This document shows positions 21,887-32,725 of a DNA stretch of 64,000 nucleotides, in pieces. A program made the position numbers and the translations under genes. The notes beneath the pieces are model-generated. The model was not told where the DNA came from, ran no database searches, and saw only the letters and a program-made list of their open reading frames with translations. This stretch comes from Culex pipiens pallens (lineage: Eukaryota; Arthropoda; Insecta; Diptera; Culicidae): the NCBI RefSeq assembly GCF_016801865.2, contig NC_068938.1, forward strand, positions 63,562,817 to 63,626,816, in the 5' to 3' direction. Positions within the stretch are counted from its first letter, which is position 1, and every line of letters starts with the position of its first letter.

Positions 21887-23290
21887 ATGCGTCAAAACAA
21901 AGGTAAACGCAAATCTTCTGAAGATTTGGTCGTTACGTCGGTGAAGCGTTTGAACGCTAAATCGGCTAACGGAAACAGAAAAAGAAAACAGCCTCATCCG
22001 AGGTCTGATTCTGATTCTGAAAGTGAGGTCAATCCTCCAATTCCATTGGCAAACGGTTTCGATGTTTTATCCGAAACTGTTGACAAGGATCCTTCTCCTC
22101 GTACTGAGCCTTCTGCCGTCGAGAAACGAGTAAAGGCTCCGCCAATTGTAGTGACTTCCGTCTCCGATTTGGCCAGCTTTCGAACGCAACTGAAGAATTG
22201 CAAGGAAACTTGCAATTTGAAGGTTTCGTTCCAGCTTGGTCGAAGAGGAGAATGTCGCTTGTTGACGGAATCTTTACAAGATCACCAAACTTTTGTTGGT
22301 TATTTGAAAAACCACAAACACAATTTCTACACGTATGAGACCAAGAATGCTCGTCCATTCAAGGCGGTCCTGAAAGGTCTCTCCAACGACTTGTCGGTGG
22401 ATGAGATCAAAAACGAACTTAAGGTGTTGCTTGGCTTTGCCCCATCCCAAGTAATACCAATGAAGAAAAAATCAAACGGGAATATTTCTCGCTTTGGTTT
22501 GACTTCACAATTTTATCTGATTCATTTCAACAGAAATGAAATCAACAATTTGAAACTTTTGGACAAAGTTCAGTTTTTGTTCCATGTACGGGTAAAGTGG
22601 GAGCATTTTAAGAAACATGGCGGTAATGGCCAGAATCTGACCCAGTGCCGGCGTTGCCAGGCATTCGGTCACGGTACTGATCATTGCGCCATGATTCCAA
22701 AATGCATGGTTTGCGGGGATTCTTCTCACGACAAGGACAATTGTCCCGTGAAAGAAGTCACCCAATTTAAATGTGCAAATTGTGGTGGAAATCACAAATC
22801 AAATTTCTGGGATTGCCCCATCAGAAAAAAGGTTTTGGATTCTCGTGCTAAGCATCAGCCGAAATCCAAACCGAAATTTTCTCAAAGTCAGGTTGTACCT
22901 GCATCTTTAAATCAAACGTTCGTGCTGTCTCACTCGAACAATGCTAGAAATACCCCTACCGTGGAAAAGTTAGGTAACACTAATGGTATTTCTTATGCCA
23001 ACGTCGTTTCGGGTTCGGGTTCATCCACGAATTTTAAATCCTCTACAAATATTCCTGAAATTGGGCAGGTACCTCAAATTTCATTTGAAAATGTTTCTGC
23101 TGGCAACGCTTTGGGATCTTCTGATCTAGGCGATGTTACGTTTGAAAAAATGACTTTTTTGCAAAACTCACTGTTTGGTTTGATTCAAACAATGAGTAAT
23201 GCTACATCCATGATGGAAGCAATCCAGATTGGATTAAAATTTGCGAATGATGTTGTTCTTACCCTGAAGTTTAATCATGGATCTAAGTAA
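21887..23290 (+). CDS. ORF1 protein of Jockey-clade LINE (Gag-like, three zinc knuckles)
   Basis: A 467-residue nucleic-acid-binding protein that would package the element's RNA. The N-terminal 50 residues are basic and polar, with RKRK at 31-34 as a candidate nuclear-localisation signal and an acidic-serine run (SDSDSESE, 40-47). A Gag-like domain occupies roughly 90-245. Three knuckles follow: CRRCQAFGHGTDHC (254-267), CMVCGDSSHDKDNC (273-286), and the looser CANCGGNHKSNFWDC (296-310). The C-terminal third is serine/asparagine-rich and ends in a hydrophobic-helical stretch. The start at 21887 is the first in-frame Met after a 5' UTR that contains two near-repeats of AGTCTTTT. It overlaps ORF2 by 14 nt. 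Full length with no disruption seen. Confidence 0.92.
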   Translation: MRQNKGKRKSSEDLVVTSVKRLNAKSANGNRKRKQPHPRSDSDSESEVNPPIPLANGFDVLSETVDKDPSPRTEPSAVEKRVKAPPIVVTSVSDLASFRTQLKNCKETCNLKVSFQLGRRGECRLLTESLQDHQTFVGYLKNHKHNFYTYETKNARPFKAVLKGLSNDLSVDEIKNELKVLLGFAPSQVIPMKKKSNGNISRFGLTSQFYLIHFNRNEINNLKLLDKVQFLFHVRVKWEHFKKHGGNGQNLTQCRRCQAFGHGTDHCAMIPKCMVCGDSSHDKDNCPVKEVTQFKCANCGGNHKSNFWDCPIRKKVLDSRAKHQPKSKPKFSQSQVVPASLNQTFVLSHSNNARNTPTVEKLGNTNGISYANVVSGSGSSTNFKSSTNIPEIGQVPQISFENVSAGNALGSSDLGDVTFEKMTFLQNSLFGLIQTMSNATSMMEAIQIGLKFANDVVLTLKFNHGSK

Positions 23291-25937
23291 TTCCATCTAT
23301 ATTATGAATTTTAATGCTCGCTCTTTAAAAGCGAAAGAAAATGAATTTTTCAACTTTTTACGAGTTCATAACGTGCATGTTGCTGTTATAACCGAAACAT
23401 TTTTAAAAACTGGCACTTATTTGAAAAGTGATCCAGATTATAAAGTTATAACCAATAACAGAATGAATCGAAATGGCGGTGGAGTTGCAATAGTTATCCA
23501 CCGTAGTATGACTTATAGCACTTTAGGTGACTTTAAGTTGAAAGTTATTGAAAGTTTGGGCATTGAACTTGAAACTTCTTTTGGGAAAATTATGATTGCA
23601 GCTGCATATTTGCCATTCCAATGCACTGGGGAAAATAAAAATTATTTCAAAGGGGATTTGAATAAACTTACTCGGCATAGATCTCGATTTTTGATCATCG
23701 GTAATTTTAATGCCAAACACCAATCTTGGAATAATTCAAAAGTAAATTCCAATGGTAAAATTCTATTCAGAGATTGCACTTCAGGTCTTTATTCGGTTTT
23801 ATATCCGAATGGGCCAACTTGCTTTTCTTCTGTTAGAAATCCATCAACAATTGATTTGGTTTTGACAAATCAAAGTCAGTATTGTGGTCCTTTAGTGACT
23901 CATGCTGATTTTGATTCCGATCACCTTCCAGTAACTTTTTCACTTTCTCATGAAGCAGTTACCAGACCCAATAGTTCTGTGTTTAATTACCACAAAGCTA
24001 ATTGGGACAGGTATCAGCATCATATTGAGAATAATTTAAATCATGATTTTGTTTTAGAAACCAAAGCTGATATTGATTTAGCCTTGGAATCTTTAACTTA
24101 TGCAATTTTGGATGCTAGGAATATTGCTATTCCTAAAGTCCAAGTCAAATTTGATTCTCCCATTATTGATGACGATCTTCAGCTTCTGATTCGTCTGAAA
24201 AATGTTCGCCGAAGACAGTATCAACGTTCTCGTGATCCTGCACTGAAGCGAATTCAAAAAGATTTGCAAAAGGTTATTGACCACAGATTCACTCTCCTGC
24301 GAAATGAAAAGTTCGCAAGAGATGTCGAACAAATTAAACCTTATTCCAAACCTTTTTGGAAACTTTCAAAGGTTCTTAAGAAACCTCAAAAACCAATCCC
24401 TTCTTTAAAAGATGGTGATAATATTCTATTAACTAATGGGGAGAAAGCTCAAAAACTTGCTCAGCAGTTTGAGAGTGCTCATAATTTCAACTTAAATGTT
24501 TTGAGTCCTATTGAAGATCAAATTTCAATAGAATTTCAGAATATTGTTGATCAAGAATTTTCATCAGATGAAGTTTTTAATACAGATCTAAATGAAATAA
24601 AATCTATTATCAAAAAATTTAAAAATATGAAAGCCCCTGGTGAGGATGGCATTTTTTACATTTTAATTAAAAAATTACCTGAAGCAACTTTAAGTAGCTT
24701 GGTCAAAATTTGCAACAAATGTTTTGATTTGGCATACTTTCCCAGTAGTTGGAAAAATGCCAAAGTAGTTCCGATTTTGAAACCGGATAAAAATCCTGCT
24801 GAAGCCTCAAGCTATCGGCCCATTAGTTTGCTTTCATCTATTAGTAAATTATTCGAAAGAATAATTCTTAATAGAATGATGACGCACATTAATGCAAATT
24901 CAATTTTCGCTGATGAGCAGTTTGGATTTCGCCTTGGGCATTCAACTACTCATCAGTTGTTGAGAGTTTCAAATTTGATTCGAAGCAACAAATCTGAGGG
25001 CTATTCTACTGGCGCTGCTCTTCTAGACATAGAAAAAGCATTTGACAGTGTTTGGCATAAAGGTTTGATTGCGAAATTAAAAAGGTTTAATTTTCCGATT
25101 TATATCGTGAAAATTATCCAAAATTATTTGACGGATCGTACTCTGCAGGTATGTTATCAGAATAGCAAATCTGATCAACTACCTGTACGTGCCGGCGTCC
25201 CTCAAGGAAGCATTTTGGGTCCAATTTTATACAATATTTTTACTTCTGACTTGCCTGATTTGCCCCCAGGATGTCAGAAATCACTTTTTGCTGATGATAC
25301 AAGCATCTCTGCCAAAGGTAGAAGCCTTCGTGTCATCACAAGAAGATTACAAAAAAGCTTGGATATTTTCAATTCTTATTTGAAAGAATGGAAAATTACT
25401 CCAAATGCTGCAAAAACTCAACTTATTATTTTCCCTCACAAACCAAGGGCTGATTTTCTTAAACCAAAAAGTCATCACATTATAAAGATGAATGAGGTAA
25501 ATTTAAAGTGGGAGGATAAAGTGAAATATATTGGACTTGCTTTTGACAAAAACCTTACTTACAAGGAACACATTGAAAGTATCCAGGTTAAATGTAACAA
25601 ATATATTAAATGTTTATATCCACTTATAAACAGGAATTCTAGACTTTGTCTCAAGAATAAACTGTTAATTTATAAACAAATTTTCAGACCTGCCATGCTT
25701 TATGCTGTGCCGATCTGGACAAGCTGTTGCTTAACCAGGAAGAAAAAACTTCAGAGGATTCAGAACAAAATTCTGAAAATGATTCTGAAACTTCCTCCCT
25801 GGTTCAGCACCAGTGAACTTCATCAATTAGCCGAAGTTGACACTTTGGATGTTATGTCCAATAAGATAATTGATGCATTTCGACAAAAATCATTGCAGTC
25901 TTCAGCTGCATTGATCCGCTCTTTATATAGTTTATAA
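23277..25937 (+). CDS. ORF2 protein of Jockey-clade LINE (AP endonuclease plus reverse transcriptase)
   Basis: This 886-residue enzyme nicks target DNA and reverse-transcribes the element RNA there. The apurinic-type endonuclease spans about 8-225: NFNARSL (11-17), ITET (38-41), a GDFN-type motif at 142-145, and SDHLPV (214-219). The reverse transcriptase spans about 450-740: KAPGEDGI (452-459), SYRPISLLS (512-520), LLDIEKAFDSVW (582-593), AGVPQGSILGP (639-649) and the active-site FADD (671-674). A cysteine-bearing tail follows to the stop. Odd point: the motif at 142-145 reads GNFN, not GDFN, so the catalytic Asp is Asn (codon AAT at 23703-23705, one G-to-A change). The polymerase looks intact. 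The start overlaps the ORF1 stop in the +1 frame, suggesting termination-reinitiation. Confidence 0.93.
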   Translation: MDLSNSIYIMNFNARSLKAKENEFFNFLRVHNVHVAVITETFLKTGTYLKSDPDYKVITNNRMNRNGGGVAIVIHRSMTYSTLGDFKLKVIESLGIELETSFGKIMIAAAYLPFQCTGENKNYFKGDLNKLTRHRSRFLIIGNFNAKHQSWNNSKVNSNGKILFRDCTSGLYSVLYPNGPTCFSSVRNPSTIDLVLTNQSQYCGPLVTHADFDSDHLPVTFSLSHEAVTRPNSSVFNYHKANWDRYQHHIENNLNHDFVLETKADIDLALESLTYAILDARNIAIPKVQVKFDSPIIDDDLQLLIRLKNVRRRQYQRSRDPALKRIQKDLQKVIDHRFTLLRNEKFARDVEQIKPYSKPFWKLSKVLKKPQKPIPSLKDGDNILLTNGEKAQKLAQQFESAHNFNLNVLSPIEDQISIEFQNIVDQEFSSDEVFNTDLNEIKSIIKKFKNMKAPGEDGIFYILIKKLPEATLSSLVKICNKCFDLAYFPSSWKNAKVVPILKPDKNPAEASSYRPISLLSSISKLFERIILNRMMTHINANSIFADEQFGFRLGHSTTHQLLRVSNLIRSNKSEGYSTGAALLDIEKAFDSVWHKGLIAKLKRFNFPIYIVKIIQNYLTDRTLQVCYQNSKSDQLPVRAGVPQGSILGPILYNIFTSDLPDLPPGCQKSLFADDTSISAKGRSLRVITRRLQKSLDIFNSYLKEWKITPNAAKTQLIIFPHKPRADFLKPKSHHIIKMNEVNLKWEDKVKYIGLAFDKNLTYKEHIESIQVKCNKYIKCLYPLINRNSRLCLKNKLLIYKQIFRPAMLYAVPIWTSCCLTRKKKLQRIQNKILKMILKLPPWFSTSELHQLAEVDTLDVMSNKIIDAFRQKSLQSSAALIRSLYSL

Positions 25938-26074
25938 GTTAGTTTTAAGGTATCCCTTTTCCCTTTTGTACATGTAGGACCTCCTACATTTGAAATCACT
26001 GAATAGCGAAAGCTACAATATTTCATGAATAAATGAAAGTTGCTTGTATTTAAAATTGAGGTGAAAAGTCATCG

Positions 26075-26426
26075 ATTGTGATTGGACACTCAATAATATT
26101 TTAACTGAATGAATGTACATGGAAGAGAAAATCAAAATAAAAAAATAAATATATTCTGCGTAAAAAAAATATTTTGGGATTCATTGAACTTTAATTTTAA
26201 TTGCTCTCAATATGAAAACCAAGTAAAAAATTTTCATTTGCGCAACATAAAGACACTGAAAATAGTTTTAATTGAAAAACAACACATATTGATTCTACAT
26301 CCAATTATCTTTCTAGTGAGTTCTGGCTCGATCTGAACGCTTACGGTTTAAGAGATATGAAGGGAAGGGTTTAGGAAGGGTTTTAACATTGTTTACATAA
26401 AAAAAGCGAAACTTTGTGGTGGTGTC
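26075..26426. other. AT-rich spacer between LINE and right arm
   Basis: No feature recognised. It is part of the single-copy loop of the giant inverted repeat. Confidence 0.5.
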
Positions 26427-27848
26427 AAATAAAAGCGCGTAGTCCGATTTGGACGAAAATCGAGTTTTTTGCTTGTTTTGATGGTATCAACAGCCCCACC
26501 AAATTTTAACTTGATCAAAAAAAAAAAAATGATTTCAACTTTGCACATTTTTGTGCACGATTGAAGTTATTCGAATGAAGCAAACCTTACCAAAACAAAT
26601 TCTGTACATAAAATATTACTTCAGTGAAATGTGGCGAATCGAGATTACAGTCTAATTTATTTATTCGTCAAACATACGTAGACTACATGATCGTTGCTTA
26701 GTTTCTAATTACAAGGGGGGAACATCTATCTTTGATTGTAGAACTGTTTTTTCATGGTGGATTTTGTCATTGTGAAATCGATTATGTTATTATATTTGTT
26801 ATAAGTTTCCATCATTCTATTCATGGGCCCGTGTTTAGCGTAGTCAGTTTTGTGAAAATGCAATGCGAAAGGCTCACGTGCTCTCAATACGCGTGTGGGT
26901 TCATAGAAATTTAATGTTTGTAACAACTCTGGAGAATTAATTCGGTTTGCAATAAGATCATTTACGAACGAGAGAGAAGCGAATTCACGACGCTTTACAA
27001 GTGTTTCTAAGCTTATTAACATACAGCGTGCAATATACGAAGGGAGAGGAAACACTGTCCACCCTAGTTTACGAAGAGCAAATAGTCTAAGTAAGGACAC
27101 TAGTTTTTAGAGTACTTAAAAGCTTAAAATTTAGAAACTTGTTTGTTTATGTTTGTTTTTACATAAACAAATTAAAAATATGATCTGATGAGTGAAAGCA
27201 AAGTTGAAATAGCTGTCCCTATTCATCCTATATGTCCAGATTTGCCTCAGATAACTGTACATTCGGCTAAAATACAATCTTGCTTTGTTTTGCCTGTAAA
27301 TAAGGCTCATTTCTGAAGTCTGAGATATGGTTATTTTTAACTGAAATTCGACCAATTTCTTTCATCCGTTAATTACTATACAAAAACTATTTCATTACAC
27401 TACTTTTCTCAAGTTGATTTTATGCAAAATCGTCCAATCTTTCGAATGAAAATGGTTCCGTAACGATAAGTGGTTGCGAACACGGTCAAAATTCAAAATT
27501 AAGAGTAAGTTTCCCAAAAACCTTGAAAATTACCCTTGAAAACATGATTTTTTAAATGTTTATCAAAGTGCGATAGAAAGCCCTCGCGATTACCTTTCCA
27601 ACGATATATAACTTTTTGACGTTTGGTAATGTATTTTGGGAGATATCATTTCTCCAAATTAGGGCATTTTTTCGAAAAAATCCATTGTTCAAAACAAGTT
27701 TTTATTTACAGTTGGCTAACGGCGGACATTCTCATTGGTTCGAAGGCTGTTTATATGGTTTTTTGGTGCGCCGAATCGAATGAGAACATTGCCGTAACGA
27801 TTTGAGAACATGTGCATCTAGTGGGACGGTTTCAGCGAGAATTGCTCA
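26427..27848 (-). repeat. Right arm (1.43 kb) of the giant inverted repeat
   Basis: The reverse complement of 19688-21120 with few differences. It begins GTGTCAAATAAAAGCGCG and ends at GAATTGCTCATATAGTA. It carries the mirror copy of the LINE 3' end. Arm identity this high next to clearly older repeats implies recent formation or ongoing gene conversion between arms. Confidence 0.9.
26726..27100 (-). pseudogene. C-terminal fragment of a non-LTR ORF2 (right arm)
   Basis: Translates to the same 124 residues as 20440-20814, on the opposite strand. It lacks polymerase and endonuclease and is part of the duplicated arm rather than an independent insertion. Confidence 0.75.
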
Positions 27849-27852
27849 TATA

Positions 27853-28310
27853 GTAAATTTTTTTTTTCAGCTGGAACTCCAATATTTTGCAAATTCTTGC
27901 TTGATAAAAATAAATGCTTTGAAAGTAGGGTCTTCATAAGAAAACTGCTATAAATGGTGAACTTATTAGATACAAAGCTATGAAAAACAGTTTTCATGAT
28001 TTTTTAATACTTAAATATACCAGGTCTTCTTATTTTTATAAGATACAAAACTGCTTTTTGTATATCGCAATGATTATTCTAAAAAAATAATAATTAGAAT
28101 AATTTAACTTATTTTTTCATATAAAAATTGTCAAAAATACCAAAATTATGAGAGTTTAAAGATATCAAAACTATAAAAAAAACCCATCAAAAACAAGGGG
28201 GGGGGTCTGTCAAAATGTGACGTATTTTTTGAGGGGGGGTTCAACATTGTGTGACAAAGTGTGACATAGGGGGGAGGGGGGGTTAATTTTGGCCGATTTT
28301 TGCGTGACAG
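27853..28310. other. AT-rich subterminal DNA of the outer composite
   Basis: Includes the G-run blocks near 28195-28280 beside the right terminal repeat. No coding potential. Confidence 0.5.
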
Positions 28311-28339
28311 ACTTTATGGATGACGCCTAATTATCCTAA

Positions 28340-28797
28340 ATTAAGAAGATGCTGACCCCTCTGTTGTTCCCTGATCACGAATCCGCGGTCCAATTTTAGA
28401 TATTTCGTTTCCTTCATTTTGTCTCATTTTCCCTCGATGATAGAAATTTTGTGTCAAAATTGATTTTTCAATCAAATTTGATAGCATACTCAAAGTTCAT
28501 ATTAAGTTAAAACACAATTTTAAATCACCGATATTTGAAATTACACGACTTAATAAAATCGAAAGATATGTAATATTAAGGGATATTTATTATACTTTTC
28601 TAATCTGTAATTGCTCAGAGCGGTCTTTTTCATTTCGGTAATTTTAATTCTCAATTAAAAATTACGAGTCAAACAACTTGGCATATTTTTTTGAGTGCTG
28701 CAATGTCCTTCAAAATTGTACAGCAGACAAAAAAATTGATTTATAAATAAACATTTACTTACATCCTTCACAACTATCAAAAAAAATGTTGTTGAAA
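28340..28797. repeat. Diverged fragment of the 29493/49206 repeat family
   Basis: The words CCCTGATCACGAATCCG and GGTGTCAAA-like text (28366-28510) match the order in 29575-29780 and 49700-49860 at lower identity. Target boundaries unclear. Confidence 0.5.
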
Positions 28798-28799
28798 TA

Positions 28800-29473
28800 A
28801 CGTCATGATTCGAAATCCGGACACTTAGTAGCATATCATTTTCGTTATAGCTGACAAAAAATCATGAAATAAGTTGGAAATGAAGAAATATCATCAGGGT
28901 GTAGTATTAACAGTCAGTTTTGAGAGAATGCATGCAAAATATGTCTTTTCTAACAATTTTTCATCAGAATTTGAAAATTTAAATGACTTGTTGTGCTTCG
29001 AATCCCAGACACTTTTAAAAGCTGATTCGAAATCCGGACACTTTTGTTTCGAATTCCGGACACTCGTTTTTGCTAATGAATCGCACAAATTTGATCTGAA
29101 ATGTTAGTGAATGGCATTCTTTAGGTCTCAAATAAGCTGTTAACATCAAAACAATTAAAATTTTATATAAAAATTTGCTAGAATTTAAGGAAATCGTAAC
29201 CATAAATTTCTGCTTTGCCTTCCCGGTGCTTCGGACGCCTATGAAATATTTCACGTGAAATGTTTCGCATTTTTGGTAATCTTATTATTTTATTTTATTT
29301 AATTGTTTTGACATTGATTACAGCGTTCAAACAAACTTTAAAAGAAAGTTGATGTTAGAATTCATCAAATAACCCATTTTTGACAATCATAATGCGAACT
29401 TATATCCAAATTATTGATAAAACAATATGAGGTGTCCGGGTTTCGAAGCGTCCGGGAATTCGAATCATGACGT
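28800..29473. mobile_element. 674-bp TA-type TIR element
   Basis: The ends ACGTCATGATTCGAA (28800-28814) and the exact complement at 29459-29473 are flanked by TA (28798-28799, 29474-29475). Subterminal ATCCGGACAC words occur repeatedly at both ends and near 29030-29065. No transposase frame; non-autonomous Tc1/mariner-like by duplication type. Confidence 0.8.
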
Positions 29474-29937
29474 TATTGCTAAATTGTTAAGAAGTAATTC
29501 TCCGCCAACTCACACAGCAGTTGCCCCGACCCCTCTTCGATTTGCGTGAAACTTTGTCCTAAGGGGTAACTTTTGTCCCTGATCACGAATCCGAGGTCCG
29601 TTTTTTGATATCTCGTGACGGAGGGACGGTACGACCCCTTTCATTTTTGAACATGCGAAAAAAGAGGTGTTTTTCAACAATTTGCAGCCAGAAACGGTGA
29701 TGAGATAGAAATTTGGTGTCAAAGGGTCTTTTATGTAGAATTGTACACCCGATTTGATGGCGTACTCAGAATTCCGAAAAAAATGTATTTTTCATCGAAA
29801 AAAAAACACACAAAAATAAAGATTCAAAAACTCTGCCATTTTCCGTTACTCGACAGTAAAAAGATATAAAACATGCCATTTTAAGGGAAATTTAATTAAC
29901 TTTTCGAATCAACATTGACCCAGAAGGGTCATTTTTT

Positions 29938-30398
29938 CATTTAGAACAATTTTTTTCATTTTAAAATTTCGTGTTTTTTTCTAACTTTGCAGGGTTATTT
30001 TTTAGAGTGTAACAATGTTCTACAAAGAAGAGCAGACAATTACAAAAAAATTGATGTACAAAAAATTTGATGTATAAACATAAGAGGTTCGCTTATAAAT
30101 GTCACGATTTTACGAAAAAAAAGTTTTAAAAAAGTTGGTCGTCGTTGATCATGGCCGTTCATCGCCACCCGCGACAGACACGGACGACGAAACAAAGAGA
30201 AACGCAAAAATATTGTTTTTTTTTTAATTTTTTTTTCGTAAAATCGCGATAACTTTAAAGCAAATCCCTTATGTTAATATATTAAAATTTTTGTAATTGT
30301 CTGTTCTACAACTTTGTAGAACATTGTTACACTCTAAAAAGTAACCCTGCAAAGTTGGAAAAATCACGAAATTTAAAAATAAAACAAAATGTTCTAAA
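29938..30398. mobile_element. Palindromic element inserted in the left arm only
   Basis: The ends TTTAGAACA and TGTTCTAAA, with longer mirrored blocks inside (TTTGCAGGGTTA, GAGTGTAACAATGTTCTAC and complements), surround a unique core near 30130-30200. The matching point in the right arm (about 32725) reads straight through, so this is a later insertion or an arm-specific expansion. Confidence 0.7.
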
Positions 30399-32725
30399 TG
30401 AGTAATTCTCGCTGAAAGTGGACCACTATTTACACAAGGTGCTCAAAAATCAAAAGCAATGTACTTTTCCAATAGCCCCCACCAAGTTATGAAAGAAACC
30501 ATGTTTGGTTGGTTGAATTTGTCCTTACCTCGGCGCCACGAAGCTAAAACATTTTTTTTAATTGGTAATTTTTTGACTTAGGCGCGTCTACAAAATTGCT
30601 AATAACTTTGCAAAACTTCAACAAACCCTTGATGTTTAGGGGTGTTTTGGAAAGGAAATGAGCAGAGCTTTCGAATGCACTTGTCAGAAAAATACCGTTC
30701 CATACATTTTTTAGCCATAAAACAACAATGTATTTTTAAAAGTCATTTTTGAAGGCCGGCGCCCCGCTTTATCGAAAAACTGACAAATCCATTCGAAAGC
30801 TGAGACGATTTCACATAAAGGACCAATAAATCTAAGGTGTATGTTCCTCCTATCTTTTTTAATCTAATTTTGATTCTGAGAGCGCAGCGCTCCGTTCGTA
30901 TTTCGGGCGCCCAAAATGTTGCATTAGCTTGCCCCAATTTAAGGTTTTGTCAAACAATATAGGTGCTCAATTTTTAAATGATAGTTTATTATCCAAGGAT
31001 CAAGATGCACTATCGATAATTGACCAATATTTAAGTTTTTGGGTTCTGCCAGGCAATTTAATGTCTAAAAGTTGTTTTTGTTTACTTTTTTTGTTGTTAA
31101 ATGCTTATTTACAATTGGGTGGACATTTTTACAGTAAAACTAATGAATGTAGCATGTAGGAAATTTCACCACGAACATTTTTCTCGAGGAGAAAACGTAA
31201 TTTCGATACTCCAACGCAAAGATATTTGAGTTTTAGTGAGAAAAAAAGTGCCAATTTTACAAATTTCCCAGAATTAACAAGCACGGCCTATTATTTACAT
31301 GCGGCATATGTTTTGGAACCCAAAGTATGGTTTCTTACAGTTATTTAGGTCGCTGAATTCGGATCTGCAATCAAATTTCAGATAAACAGTGAACAGTGAT
31401 ATTTGAGCCACGCCTAAATTTTTCTATTCCTTGCAAAGTTATGGAAATCGTCATTAATTAATGACTGTCAATTTGGATTTATACAATCGTTCCACAAAAT
31501 CATAAAAAAAAATCCTAAAAAATCTAAAGTTTTCATTTATTTTTAAGTTTACATTGAAACCAGCCAAATCACAAAACGAGGTTTTCTGACATTCTCAAAA
31601 CAATCAGAACTTGAAAAAAACATTCTCCATAAAAAATCCGTGAGTAAAATATAAATTAAAGGTGAGCAAAAGATGAAATATGGCCGAATTCACTAGCGAT
31701 TAAAATTACAGCATATTACCGCAAATAACTTTTGGGTGTGGCTCGAAATTTCACTGTTTATCTGAAATTTGATTGCAGATCCGAATTCAGCTACCTAAAT
31801 AACTATAAGAAACCATACCACAGACACCATACTTTGGCTTCCAAAACATATGCCGCATGTAAATAATAGGCCGTGCTTGTTAATTCTGGGAAATTTGTAA
31901 AATCGGCACTTTTTTTTCTCATTAAAACTCAAATATCTTTGCGTTGGAGTATCGAAATTACGTTTTCTCCTCGAGAAAAATGTTCGTGGTGAAATTTCCT
32001 ACATGCTACATTCATTAGTTTTACTGTAAAAATGTCCACCCAATTGTAAATAAGCATTTAACAACAAAAAAAGTAAACAAAAACAACTTTTCGACATTAA
32101 ATTGCCTGGCAGAACCCAAAAACTTAAATGTTGGTCAATTATCGATAGTGCATCTTGATCCTTGGATAATAAACTATCATTTAAAAATTGAGCACCTATA
32201 TTGTTTGACAAAACCATAAATTGGGGCAAGCTAATGCAACATTTTGGGCGCCCGAAATACGAACGGAGCAGCGCTCTCAGAATCAAAATTAGATTAAAAA
32301 AGATAGGAGGAACACACACCTTAGATTTATTGGTCCTTTATGTGAAATCGTCTCAGCTTTCGAATGGATTTGTCAGTTTTTCGATAAAGCGGGGCGCCGG
32401 CCTTCAAAAATGACTTTTAAAAATACATTGTTGTTTTGTGGCTAAAAAATGTATGGAACGGTATTTTTCTGACAAGTGCATTCGAAAGCTCTGCTCATTT
32501 CCTTTCCAAAACACCCCTAAACATCAAGGGTTTGTTGAAGTTTTGCAAAGTTATTAGCAATTTTGTAGACGCGCCTAAGTCAAAAAATTACCAATTAAAA
32601 AAAATGTTTTAGCTTCGTGGCGCCTTTCTTTCATAACTTGGTGGGGGCTATTGGAAAAGTACATTGCTTTTGATTTTTGAGCACCTTGTGTAAATAGTGG
32701 TCCACTTTCAGCGAGAATTACTCAA
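30399..32725. repeat. 2.3-kb near-perfect inner palindrome
   Basis: Arms of about 1.1 kb meet near 31560 with little loop. They differ by rare substitutions and small indels (for example a short segment near 30515-30530 absent from the right arm near 32630). It would fold into a kilobase duplex if transcribed. Confidence 0.85.

Larger units (their letters stand above)
21610..26067 (+). mobile_element. Near-complete Jockey-clade (Juan-like) LINE
   Basis: A two-ORF non-LTR retrotransposon: 5' UTR to 21886, ORF1 21887-23290, ORF2 23277-25937, then a short 3' UTR with AATAAA near 26028. A possible 7-bp target duplication, GTCATCG, lies at 21603-21609 and 26068-26074; these would be the element's limits, giving about 4.46 kb, in the usual range for Juan-type elements. 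The duplication is short and could be chance. Both ORFs are uninterrupted, so the insertion is young compared with the LINE at 3690-5945. Confidence 0.85.
19364..28328. mobile_element. 9-kb nested composite bounded by GGCGTCATCC inverted repeats
   Basis: The left end GGCGTCATCCATAAAGT (from about 19365) is mirrored exactly at about 28311-28327. TAA flanks both ends, a 3-bp TWA duplication as used by PIF/Harbinger elements. Just inside each end are G-rich blocks (GGGGGGGAGGGGGG and similar at 19396-19452 and 28195-28280) mixed with GTGACAAAGTGTGACA-like words. Inside, in order: a small MITE (19577-19669), a long inverted-repeat arm, a second MITE, a Jockey LINE, and the mirror arm. No Harbinger transposase is visible, so the outer element is non-autonomous and was enlarged by later insertions. 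Confidence 0.65.

Noticed and set aside
30929..32319. Mirror-image frames of 76 and 106 codons with a hydrophobic segment
   Set aside because: They are the same sequence on the two arms of a palindrome, have no start context or domain, and lie in repeat DNA.
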